A stretch of 64,000 nt of DNA from Candidatus Chloroploca asiatica (lineage in GTDB: Bacteria > Chloroflexota > Chloroflexia > Chloroflexales > Chloroflexaceae). Below are positions 1 to 7,617 of the stretch, in pieces. The DNA lies in NCBI RefSeq assembly GCF_002532075.1, contig NZ_LYXE01000066.1:1-64000 (forward strand). The letters are read 5' to 3'. The position numbers and the translations under genes were made by a program. Under the pieces are notes generated by a model. The model was given only the letters and a program-made list of their open reading frames with translations, was not told the origin of the DNA and searched no databases. How positions within the stretch are numbered: the first letter of the stretch is position 1; every line of letters begins with the position of its first letter.

Positions 1-1
1 T

Positions 2-54
2 CCATCGTGTCCTCCTGAAGCGTTCGATCATTCCTTCAGAAGGATACACGATGG
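2..54. repeat. inverted repeat at window edge
   Basis: Two arms, 2-20 and 34-54, are near-complementary (CCATCGTGT... against ...ACACGATGG, with two extra bases in the right arm). It may be the end of an insertion element or a terminator of a gene left of the window. The edge prevents a decision. Confidence 0.4.
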
Positions 55-94
55 GCTACCACTTTGACGTAGCCCTAGCCAATTCATGCAATGC

Positions 95-124
95 TTGACA
101 AATCACCCGCCGATTCCGCATACT
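95..124 (+). promoter_or_regulatory. sigma70-type promoter before mrr remnant
   Basis: A perfect TTGACA at 95-100 is followed, after 18 bases, by CATACT at 119-124. The position about 40 bases before the ATG at 162 fits transcription of the Mrr remnant. Confidence 0.5.
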
Positions 125-161
125 AAAGGGACGTCTCATCATACCTAACAAGGCATATCGC

Positions 162-745
162 ATGGCTCCCAAGAAAGTCAAAGGCCCGCAGTTCATTCAG
201 TACTTTGTGCCGCTGCTGGACGCACTCAAAGCGTTAGGCGGATCGGGCCGACCGAGTGAAGTGCGGGATCATATCGCCGAGCAATTGAAACTCCCAGAAT
301 CTGAACGTGCGTTGCTCAATGAAAGTGGTCAAGCACGATTCGATAATCACGTTCACTGGGCAAGGTTCTATCTTGCCCGCGCAGGATATATTGAATCAAC
401 CATCTACTGCCCTTATCGCACAAGAAAACACCTATCGCGTTCAACTCCTCGACCTTATTCGACATTTACCTCCGGCGAGCTTCGAACGATTATGTCAATT
501 CTTGCTCCGTGCCGGTGGGTTTGAACAAGTTGCGGTCACGGGACGTTCGGGTGATGGGGGGATTGACGGGCATGGTGTGCTCCAACTCAACTCGTTTGTG
601 AGCTTTAAAGTACTCTTTCAATGCAAGCGCTATGCGGGTTCAGTTTCCCCATCACAAGTTCGCGATTTCCGAGGAGCGATGATGGGGCGTGCCGACAAAG
701 GTATCATTCTTACGAGCGGCACCTTTACTGCGGAGGCGAGGAAAT
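162..745 (+). pseudogene. mrr: Mrr-type restriction endonuclease, frameshifted and truncated
   Basis: Mrr proteins are modification-dependent or type IV-like nucleases with an N-terminal winged helix and a C-terminal PD-(D/E)xK domain. The ATG at 162 opens the N-terminal domain (about 78 residues, ending near YLARAGYIES). The reading then has to change frame near 395. The second frame carries the nuclease core: FERLCQFLLRAGGF, SGDGGIDG and the catalytic FQCKRY, then RDFRGAMMGRADKGIILTSG. The sequence normally linking the two domains is shortened, so an internal deletion caused the shift. Homology ends abruptly at GTFTAEAR (about 741), before the usual C-terminal part. The catalytic core survives but no intact protein can be made without frameshifting. 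A sequencing error cannot explain the lost C-terminus. Confidence 0.8.
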
Positions 746-1034
746 TGGCGCCTACTTCGTGGAGTGGCGGTCCGCGCCGGACGACCAAACCCTGGGGGTC
801 GTCGACTTCTCGATCTTCCCGCACCTGGACTACCCCGGCTTTGCGGGCAATACCCTGGCCGACGCAGAGCGGTGGGCAGCCGACATCGCAGGTCCGGCGT
901 ACGCGATTGACGACGAGACCGCCCTCAAAGTGGTCGATGGTGTTGTCGAAGTTGTCTCTGAAGGTCATTGGAAACGATTTGCACACTTTTGCAGACAACA
1001 GCGTCGAATTATGCTACTATATCCTCTATGCTAA
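732..1034 (+). pseudogene. 3' fragment of an unrelated gene fused to mrr remnant
   Basis: From about 732 the first frame becomes coding-like again and reads GGEEIGAYFVEWRSAPDD, later GNTLADAERWAADIAGPAYAIDD and VVDGVVEVVSEGHWKRFAHF, stopping at 1034. It has no start of its own and the composition of a soluble protein. I do not recognise the family. The junction lies exactly where Mrr similarity stops, so this looks like a deletion that joined the 5' part of mrr to the 3' part of another gene. Confidence 0.5.
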
Positions 1035-1744
1035 ACGATCAACACGCTGCTGACAGATCTTTCACACGCCTCAAAGCCTACCTCGTCCACCTCTATACCG
1101 CCTCGACGACGGTGCTACTGCTGCTCTCAACCCTCTTCCTGCTGGATGGGCAATTAACCGCAGCGCTCTTTACGATGCTGCTCTGCATTATCATTGATGG
1201 CACCGATGGAATGTTGGCGCGGCGCTACAATGTCAAGAAGTATGTGCCTGAAATTGATGGCCGTGCCATGGATGACGTGATCGACTTTGTAGCCTACGTC
1301 TTCCTCCCTGTGCTTTTTATGGTCAAAGCCGAGATGCTGCTCCAGCCAGTGCTCCTCTTTGGGTCATTGCCATTGCTAGCAAGCGCCTTTGGCTTTGCGC
1401 GGGTTGATGTGAAGCTCGATGACGAGGGTTTCTTCCTGGGCTTTCCCTCCTACTGGAACCTGCTCGTTGCCTACCTCTACCTCATCAGTGTGCCCGCCTG
1501 GCTCAACACGGTGATCGTGATCATCCTCTCCATCCTGGTCTTCATCCCGACACGCTACATCTATATCACCCGCTTACCGCGCTACCGCATGCTCCACCTG
1601 GCCGGAGCCACGATCAGCGGCATCTTTTTGCTTGCCGCCGTCCTGTCCACCGAAACGCTGCGGACTCCCCTTGCTCTGATTTCACTCATCTATCCTATCT
1701 TTTACATAATCCATTCATTGCGCCTCAACCGCGCAGCGCGTTAA
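1028..1744 (+). CDS. CDP-alcohol phosphatidyltransferase, phosphatidylcholine synthase-like
   Basis: Integral membrane enzyme of 238 residues that would join a CDP-linked lipid to an alcohol. The family signature is present in the first third: D57, G58, D60, A64, R65, then G78, D82 and D86. The 12-residue gap between AR and G, and the wording VP..DG...DDVIDFVAYVFLP, are closer to bacterial phosphatidylcholine synthase (CDP-diacylglycerol plus choline) than to PgsA or PssA. About seven hydrophobic segments follow. The ATG at 1028 is chosen over 968 because the longer version would include 20 residues overlapping the upstream remnant. A hairpin at 1749-1769 ends the unit. The exact alcohol is inferred. 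Confidence 0.75.
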   Translation: MLNDQHAADRSFTRLKAYLVHLYTASTTVLLLLSTLFLLDGQLTAALFTMLLCIIIDGTDGMLARRYNVKKYVPEIDGRAMDDVIDFVAYVFLPVLFMVKAEMLLQPVLLFGSLPLLASAFGFARVDVKLDDEGFFLGFPSYWNLLVAYLYLISVPAWLNTVIVIILSILVFIPTRYIYITRLPRYRMLHLAGATISGIFLLAAVLSTETLRTPLALISLIYPIFYIIHSLRLNRAAR

Positions 1745-1748
1745 ATAC

Positions 1749-1769
1749 GGGCACGGCACCGCCGTGCCC
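1749..1769 (+). terminator. hairpin after PC-synthase-like gene
   Basis: Arms GGGCACGGC (1749-1757) and GCCGTGCCC (1761-1769) pair perfectly around a 3-base loop five bases after the stop codon. No T tract follows. Confidence 0.5.
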
Positions 1770-1775
1770 CGACAC

Positions 1776-1804
1776 TTGCCACAGCCATATTGATAGACTA
1801 GAAT
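1776..1804 (+). promoter_or_regulatory. promoter of the cox-like operon
   Basis: TTGCCA (1776-1781), a 17-base spacer and TAGAAT (1799-1804) give a good sigma70-type promoter about 60 bases before the coxG start. Confidence 0.6.
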
Positions 1805-1865
1805 GTACCTGAGAGCAATTGTAGACGTGCGTCACCAGGTACATAGTGCTTGAAGGATCCTTTCT

Positions 1866-2630
1866 GTGAGAATTGCTGGCAATTATACGTTTGAAGCAAC
1901 CCGCGAAGAGGTTTGGACCGCCCTCAATGATCCCGAGGTGCTTGCGCAGACGATCCCGGGTTGTCAACAACTGGATGAAGTGGCGCCCCATCACTACCAG
2001 ACAACCCTTAAGATCGGGCTTCAGGCTGTCCGCGGTGTTTATATCGGTACCGTCCAGATTGATAATGTGGTCGCCCCCGAGTCCTACGATCTCCATGTCG
2101 ATGGCAAGGGCAGCAATGGGTTCCTCAAGGGGGCCGGTACGATTAAGCTTCGTACCGATGGCGTTGAAACGATTCTTGATTATGGGGGCGAGGCCCAGAT
2201 CGGCGGGAAGCTTGCGAGTATCGGGCAACGCTTGATTGATGGCGCCGCTCGTACGTTAATCAACCAGAGCCTCAAGGCCCTCGAGCAGCAGATTGTGTCG
2301 CGCCGCTTTGCCCACGCCACTGCCCACACTGCTGAGGTCGACCAGGCAGTGGCCGAGGCGCTCCACGAAAGATCAGCTGTGACCGAAAACCTTTATGCGC
2401 CACCACTCTCTCCCAACATGCCTGCACCACCAGAAACTCAGCCTGCAGCAGTGCAGGTGCCACTTCCTCCCGATGTGGTACGCCGCTCAATTAAGGTTGA
2501 ACCAGGTCAAGGGCTGACCGAGACGGCCGTGGTGCGCGGGGCGGTCGAGGATTTCCTCAAGCAGAACCCGGCAACGCCCTGGCTTATTATTGCCTTTCTC
2601 GTTGGTTACTTGCTCGGTCGTCGTCGCTAA
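1866..2630 (+). CDS. coxG: CoxG-family SRPBCC protein with C-terminal membrane anchor
   Basis: CoxG proteins have an SRPBCC (START-like) fold and, in carboxydotrophs, help recruit or mature carbon monoxide dehydrogenase at the membrane. Residues 1-150 match the family: [39 protein letters not shown], then KGAGTIKL and [17 protein letters not shown] proline-rich linker (about 180-215) leads to a single C-terminal membrane segment ([14 protein letters not shown]) ending RRR, so the body should face the cytoplasm. Start is GTG with an AAGGA about eight bases upstream. It is the first gene of a coxG-coxS-coxM run, which strengthens the call. Confidence 0.85.
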   Translation: MRIAGNYTFEATREEVWTALNDPEVLAQTIPGCQQLDEVAPHHYQTTLKIGLQAVRGVYIGTVQIDNVVAPESYDLHVDGKGSNGFLKGAGTIKLRTDGVETILDYGGEAQIGGKLASIGQRLIDGAARTLINQSLKALEQQIVSRRFAHATAHTAEVDQAVAEALHERSAVTENLYAPPLSPNMPAPPETQPAAVQVPLPPDVVRRSIKVEPGQGLTETAVVRGAVEDFLKQNPATPWLIIAFLVGYLLGRRR

Positions 2631-2670
2631 AGCTCTGAACCCTGAACCCTTGTCTAAAGAAAGGTATCCT

Positions 2671-3150
2671 GTGACGCGAATTTCGCTGACCGTCAATGGT
2701 CGCCCATACCAAGGTGAGGTTGAACCACGGACGTTGCTCGTGACTTTTTTGCGTGACCATCTGCACCTCACCGGTACCCATATTGGCTGTGATACAAGCC
2801 AGTGCGGTGCCTGTGTGGTTCATCTCGATGGGATCAGTGTCAAGGCCTGTACCGTGCTGGCCCTGCAGGCCGATGGTGCTACTGTGACAACCATTGAGGG
2901 CCTTGCCCAGGATGCGACGTTGCATCCGTTGCAAGAGGGGTTCTGGGCTGAACATGGGTTGCAGTGTGGGTTCTGTACCCCTGGCATGATTATGTCAACT
3001 TTTGATCTCTTGCAGCAGAATCCCGATCCCTCTGATGAGGAGATCCGGCACGCCCTCGAGGGCAATCTCTGCCGCTGTACTGGCTATGAGAATATTGTGC
3101 GTGCGGTACGCTATGCCGCCCAACAGATGCAGTCAAACCAGAATGCCTAG
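2671..3150 (+). CDS. coxS: xanthine/CO dehydrogenase-type [2Fe-2S] small subunit
   Basis: Electron-transfer subunit of a molybdenum hydroxylase, 159 residues, the usual length. Both clusters are complete: plant-type ferredoxin cysteines C40, C45, C48 and C60, and the C-terminal set C99, C102, C134 and C136 (CGFCTPG and CRCTGY). The GTG at 2671, preceded by AAAGAAAGG, is preferred because the family starts right at the first beta strand (ISLTVNG); an upstream ATG at 2590 would overlap coxG. Electrons would pass from the Mo subunit to FAD in CoxM. Sequence alone cannot separate CO dehydrogenase from other aldehyde or purine hydroxylases. Confidence 0.9.
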   Translation: MTRISLTVNGRPYQGEVEPRTLLVTFLRDHLHLTGTHIGCDTSQCGACVVHLDGISVKACTVLALQADGATVTTIEGLAQDATLHPLQEGFWAEHGLQCGFCTPGMIMSTFDLLQQNPDPSDEEIRHALEGNLCRCTGYENIVRAVRYAAQQMQSNQNA

Positions 3151-3171
3151 TCCTCTGAGCCAGGAGTTGCG

Positions 3172-4038
3172 ATGATCCCGAGTCCTTTTGCTTTCTATGC
3201 GCCGGCTCGTCTTGATGAGGCGCTTGACCTTTTGCAGCAGTATGGCGATGAGGCCAAACTGCTCGCCGGCGGCCATTCCCTCTTGCCGACGATGAAGCTC
3301 CGCCTCGCTACGCCTGCGGTGCTCATCGATCTTCATAAGATCCCTGACCTGGTTGGCATTACTGTTGACGAGCGGGTGACCATCGGGAGCATGACAACCT
3401 GGAGTGCGCTCGAAGCTGATGCGACGCTCTGCGCGGCTGTACCGGTGCTCGCTGCGACGATCCGGCTGATCGGGGATCGCCAGGTGCGTAATCGTGGCAC
3501 CCTCGGTGGGGCGCTGGCACACGCCGATCCCGCCGCCGATGCACCCGCATTGGTGCTCGTGCTCAATGGAACGCTGACGATCTATGGGCCTGCCGGCATA
3601 CGCACTGTCGCCGCTAAAGACTTTTTTGTTGATCTGTTGACGACTGCGCTCGCCCCCGATGAGATCCTCACTGCGATCACGCTTGACCGCGTTGGCCCCG
3701 ATGAAGGAGCGGCCTATCTCAAGTTCGCCCATCCCGCCAGTCGCTATGCCCTCGTCGGCGTCGCAGCTTTCCTGCGGGTCGAGGCTGGTCAGATCACCGC
3801 CTGCCGTGTGGCGGTTACTGGTGCCGGGGTGCGCGCTGAACGCCTCACGATTGTCGAAGCCAGGCTGCTGCACCAACCGGCTCAAGCCGAGGTCTTCGCC
3901 GCTGCCGCCCAAGGTGCCGCCGATACGCTTGAGATCCTCGGCGATCTCCACGCCAGCGAAGCATATCGCCGTGCGATGGTTGAGGTCTATACCCGGCGTG
4001 CGCTGGAGGCCGCTGCCGCAAATCTGCGCGCATCGTGA
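3172..4038 (+). CDS. coxM: molybdenum hydroxylase FAD-binding medium subunit
   Basis: 288 residues, full length for CoxM-type subunits that hold FAD and accept electrons from the [2Fe-2S] subunit. The two flavin loops are visible: AGGHSLLPTMKLRL near residue 35 and TLGGALAHADPAADAP near 110. The C-terminal CO_deh_flav_C domain follows, ending with YRRAMVEVYTRRAL. It lies 21 bases after coxS. The catalytic molybdopterin subunit CoxL, normally the next gene, is absent: a lipoprotein gene begins 19 bases downstream. The complex must use a CoxL encoded elsewhere, or the set is incomplete. Confidence 0.9.
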   Translation: MIPSPFAFYAPARLDEALDLLQQYGDEAKLLAGGHSLLPTMKLRLATPAVLIDLHKIPDLVGITVDERVTIGSMTTWSALEADATLCAAVPVLAATIRLIGDRQVRNRGTLGGALAHADPAADAPALVLVLNGTLTIYGPAGIRTVAAKDFFVDLLTTALAPDEILTAITLDRVGPDEGAAYLKFAHPASRYALVGVAAFLRVEAGQITACRVAVTGAGVRAERLTIVEARLLHQPAQAEVFAAAAQGAADTLEILGDLHASEAYRRAMVEVYTRRALEAAAANLRAS

Positions 4039-4057
4039 TTGATCCAAGGAGCCCCCT

Positions 4058-5806
4058 ATGCGTCGCGTAACGTACATACTATGGATGGTGCTGATTGTCA
4101 TGGCGCTAGGACTCACTGGTTGCAATAGCAATCAGGCCCTTCGCCCTGTGGTCTCACCTACGCCAACGCTAGTCATGGACGCGACGGAAGTATCCCCAAC
4201 GCTTGCGCCGAGTCCGTCGCCAACGGTGCCGATCCCGTCACCGACCACAGCGCCCCCGACGCCAACGCCGTCACCCGTTGCCACGACGCCCCCCGCCGAG
4301 GCAATGCCTGGCAGCGAGATTCTCTTTCTCCAGACGGACGATCTGGTTGCGCTCGATGTCGCAACGCGCTCACTCCGTACTCTCGCTACTGCGGTCAGTG
4401 AGATGGCCGCAACCCCCGATGGCCGTCTGCTCGCCCTGGTGCGCACGGTCGATGCGCAGAACGAGCTCTGGCTCGTGGCGCGGGATGGCTCGGGTTTGCA
4501 ACAGGTGACATCCAACAATCGTTTTGCAAGCACGCTGAGTTGGGCCCCCGATGGTCAAACCATCGCCTACACCTCGGCAACGATGGCGCGCCCGAGTTTG
4601 CCCGAATGGGCCGCCTGGAGTCGCTGGTGCGCCGAGGCCGAGGTGCGCCTCCTTGATGTCGCTTCAGGTGAGGAACAAACCCTCGGCAGTGGCTGCGAAC
4701 CAGCCTTTAGCCCGACCGGACGCCGCCTCGTGTATGCAACCCCGCCCGAGTATACGCTCAATGGACTAGCTTTTCGCGGTGCCGCCAATAGTTTGCGGAT
4801 GCTCAATCGCCAGGGCGATAACGGGTGGGATATTGCGCTCTCTGACGGCGCGGGCGGCTTTCCCCAGGGTCACGCCCTCTATGCGCCGGCATGGTCGCCT
4901 GATGCCCTGACCATTGCCTATCAGCGTTTCCTTGGCTATCAGACGCTCGTTGATTTCAATCTGACCGAGCAGACGAGTTCGTTTGATCGCCGCGGTGAGC
5001 CGCTGAACCTCGGGGCAGGTTGGGCCGAACCACCCCGCTATGGCCCTGGCAATCGCCTGGTCGCCATCACCGAGTATAATTTCAGCGATGCTCGTGGGTT
5101 TACCGGCTATGATGTCTGGTATACGACGCTGTTGCAACTCGGCGAGACGGCGACCGCGATGATGCCTGACCGCGAACTGACGCTGAGTGCAAGCCCGCTC
5201 ACGACGCTCCCACATGCGCGTACTGTCGCCTGGTCGCCCGATGGTTCGCAATTGGCCGTGCTCTTGCCGCCTGACTGGAAACCCGCTTTGAGCACCTTCG
5301 AGCCACAGTTTCCCGACGTTGAAGCCGGTGAACTCTGGCTCTGGTCACCTGAAGCCGATCCATCTGAACGACTGGCACAGGATGTTGCCTTCACGTCGCC
5401 GGTACTCTGGCTGCCGCCACCGCCCGTCATGACGGTCAGTAGCGCCGAGATTGCCCTCGCTGTCCCTGCCGAGTGGGAAGAACGGCGCGGCCCAGTAGAT
5501 TACCGCATCGCCGATGGCCCCGATAGTCGCGTGCTTGCCTCCCGCCTGGTCGCCGGAGGGCCTCCTGGCGGTTCCATCACGCTCTTCCCCGAACTGATCC
5601 TGCCCGATGCGACCCTCGGCGAGCCGCTCGTCTTGCCCGATGGCAGCATGGTGCGTGAGGTGCGAGGCATAGCCCCCCAAGGCGAGAGTGTCGCCGGAGC
5701 GTTGCGCATCAGCCGCAATAATCAGGTCGCCTCACTCTACCTTGCCCCAACCGAGACATGGTTGCTTGATCGGCCCTTCGCCCTCGCTGTGTTAAGTGGA
5801 TTATAA
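4058..5806 (+). CDS. secreted lipoprotein with TolB/WD40-like beta-propeller
   Basis: 582 residues. A signal peptide ends in a lipobox (LGLTGC, Cys about 22), followed by a Ser/Thr/Pro linker (about 33-85) of the SPTPT type common in Chloroflexota exported proteins. The body carries repeated propeller blades with the PDG signature: ATPDGRLLALVR, WAPDGQTIAYTS, FSPTGRRLVYAT, WSPDALTIAYQR and WSPDGSQLAVLL. TolB-like propellers usually bind proteins or peptides at the cell surface. The next gene starts eight bases after its stop and encodes a peptide-type binding lipoprotein, so the two probably act together outside the membrane. The ligand is unknown. Confidence 0.75.
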   Translation: MRRVTYILWMVLIVMALGLTGCNSNQALRPVVSPTPTLVMDATEVSPTLAPSPSPTVPIPSPTTAPPTPTPSPVATTPPAEAMPGSEILFLQTDDLVALDVATRSLRTLATAVSEMAATPDGRLLALVRTVDAQNELWLVARDGSGLQQVTSNNRFASTLSWAPDGQTIAYTSATMARPSLPEWAAWSRWCAEAEVRLLDVASGEEQTLGSGCEPAFSPTGRRLVYATPPEYTLNGLAFRGAANSLRMLNRQGDNGWDIALSDGAGGFPQGHALYAPAWSPDALTIAYQRFLGYQTLVDFNLTEQTSSFDRRGEPLNLGAGWAEPPRYGPGNRLVAITEYNFSDARGFTGYDVWYTTLLQLGETATAMMPDRELTLSASPLTTLPHARTVAWSPDGSQLAVLLPPDWKPALSTFEPQFPDVEAGELWLWSPEADPSERLAQDVAFTSPVLWLPPPPVMTVSSAEIALAVPAEWEERRGPVDYRIADGPDSRVLASRLVAGGPPGGSITLFPELILPDATLGEPLVLPDGSMVREVRGIAPQGESVAGALRISRNNQVASLYLAPTETWLLDRPFALAVLSGL

Positions 5807-5813
5807 TAGGCCT

Positions 5814-7532
5814 ATGATTTTTATCGCCACGCTTCGCCCCTTGCTCCTCAGCCTCGGGGCCTCACTTATGCTGTTTGCCTGGCTGTCAGCTTGCACGATG
5901 CCCGGCGCGGCAACCCCAACCTCGCTTCCCGACCCACCCGCTGCGCCATCCGAGGTGGTGCCGCCAACCCCGACGCCCTTGCCGCGTGGCGGCGAATTGA
6001 CGATCCGCCTCGCCGCCGAGGTGCCCGCGTTGCGTCCCTGGCAGCCTCGCTCTCGCGACGAAGAGCAGCTTGCCGCGCTCCTCTATAGTGGTCTGCTGCG
6101 CCTCGACAGCCAACTGCGGCCTGTTCCGGATCTCGCCGAACGCTGGACCACCGATGCCGATGGGCGCGTGCTGACTTTTACCTTGCGCAGCAATCTCACC
6201 TGGCACGATGGCGAACCCCTCACCGCCGCCGATGTGCTCTTTACGCTGGAACGCCTGCGGAGCCTGCCGCTCACCACGACGGCCTTGCTCGCCGATCTGC
6301 GCTATATCAGTGGAGCGACCGCCCCCGCCCCCGATACCGTCGTGATGACCCTGACAAGTCGTTTTGCGCCCATCCTTGCGACGATGGCGCTGCCGATCTT
6401 GCCTCGCCATCAGTTGCTCGACCAGGATTTTGCCGCTTTTAATGCCTGGGAAACACCCGTCGGCAGTGGGCCGTTTCAACTGGCCAGCGATGCGCCCGGC
6501 CGTACGCTGGTGCTCGAACGGTTCGAGCGCTATCATCACGGGGCGCCGTTGCTCGAAACGATCACTTTTCAGCTACTCGCCGATCCCGCGGCAACCCTGG
6601 ATGAACTAAGCGACCAGCGCCTGTTGCTCGCCGAATTGCCGTGGTCCCCGACGCTGACCCCGCCTGCCGGGGTGCGCGCCTCGGCCTACCCCGAGAATGG
6701 CTACTATTTCGTCGGCTTCAATCTGCGTGAAGGACGGCCCTTTGCCGATCTCCGTCTACGGCAGGCGCTCGCCCTGGCCCTCGACATCCCGCGGTTGGTC
6801 GAAAGCGCCACCAAAGGCCAGGGCATCACCTTCGGCTCGACAGCCCTCCCCGGCTCATGGGCCGATCTCACCCCTGCCCGCGCAACACCGGTCAACCTCG
6901 AAGCCGCCCGCACACTGCTCGATGAAGCCGGCTGGATCTTGCCTGACGGCGCAACGATCCGCCAGCGCGATGACACCACGCTGACCGTGAGCCTCTATGT
7001 GCGCGACGATGACGAGCGCCGCCTGCTTGCGGCCCGCCAGATCGCCGCCGCCGCTGCCACGATCGGAATGGCGATCCAGGTTGAAACCGGTAGTTTTGAC
7101 GAAGTGATCCGGGCGCGCTACGCCCCACCGTTTGCCTTTGATCTCCTGATGGGCGGCTGGATCAATGGCTCAGGCGACCCAAGCTTTGGCGATGTCGCCT
7201 TCTATGACCCCGATGATTTTGCGCTCTTCCACTCGAGCCAACTCAATCAGGGCGACGCCGATACCCGCGCCACACGGAACGTCGTTGGCTATCGCAATCC
7301 CGCCTACGATGCCAGCGCCGAAGCCGCCCGCCAACTCTACAACCTTGACCAGCGCGTAGCGGCGCTCAGACAAACCCAGACGATCATCGCCGACGATCTG
7401 CCCTACCTCTTCCTCTGGGTTGACCAGATGCCCGTTATGCTCAACGAGGCGATCACCACCCTCGATGGCCCGATCGACCTCAGTGCACCACGCTACTACT
7501 GGAACATCGAACGCTGGTACCTCCAACGCTAA
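5814..7532 (+). CDS. ABC transporter substrate-binding lipoprotein, family 5 (peptide type)
   Basis: 572 residues. The ATG at 5814 opens a signal peptide with lipobox LSAC; a GTG at 5796 would overlap the previous gene by 11 bases. After a Pro-rich linker the SBP_bac_5 fold is clear: LLYSGLLRLDSQLRPVPDLAERW, then FTLRSNLTWHDGEPLTAADVLFTLE, WETPVGSGPFQL and the C-terminal LDQRVAALRQTQTIIADDLPYLFLW. Such proteins deliver oligopeptides, nickel or sugars to a Dpp/Opp-type importer. No permease or ATPase lies nearby, so the partner is elsewhere or this serves as a sensor. Confidence 0.85.
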   Translation: MIFIATLRPLLLSLGASLMLFAWLSACTMPGAATPTSLPDPPAAPSEVVPPTPTPLPRGGELTIRLAAEVPALRPWQPRSRDEEQLAALLYSGLLRLDSQLRPVPDLAERWTTDADGRVLTFTLRSNLTWHDGEPLTAADVLFTLERLRSLPLTTTALLADLRYISGATAPAPDTVVMTLTSRFAPILATMALPILPRHQLLDQDFAAFNAWETPVGSGPFQLASDAPGRTLVLERFERYHHGAPLLETITFQLLADPAATLDELSDQRLLLAELPWSPTLTPPAGVRASAYPENGYYFVGFNLREGRPFADLRLRQALALALDIPRLVESATKGQGITFGSTALPGSWADLTPARATPVNLEAARTLLDEAGWILPDGATIRQRDDTTLTVSLYVRDDDERRLLAARQIAAAAATIGMAIQVETGSFDEVIRARYAPPFAFDLLMGGWINGSGDPSFGDVAFYDPDDFALFHSSQLNQGDADTRATRNVVGYRNPAYDASAEAARQLYNLDQRVAALRQTQTIIADDLPYLFLWVDQMPVMLNEAITTLDGPIDLSAPRYYWNIERWYLQR

Positions 7533-7535
7533 TTC

Positions 7536-7605
7536 TTTTGACGTAAAGACGCAAAGACGCAAAGGTACCTAAAAACCTCTGCGCCTTCGCGCCTTTGCAT
7601 CAAAA
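7536..7605. repeat. dispersed 31-bp repeat in inverted pair
   Basis: The 31-base arm at 7536-7566 (rich in ACGCAAAG units) is matched by an imperfect inverted copy at 7575-7605. A third copy of the same 31-mer family, single and in direct orientation, occurs at 52520-52550. The pair sits between convergent genes and may also act as a terminator. Confidence 0.6.
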
Positions 7606-7617
7606 CCTCCGCGCCTC

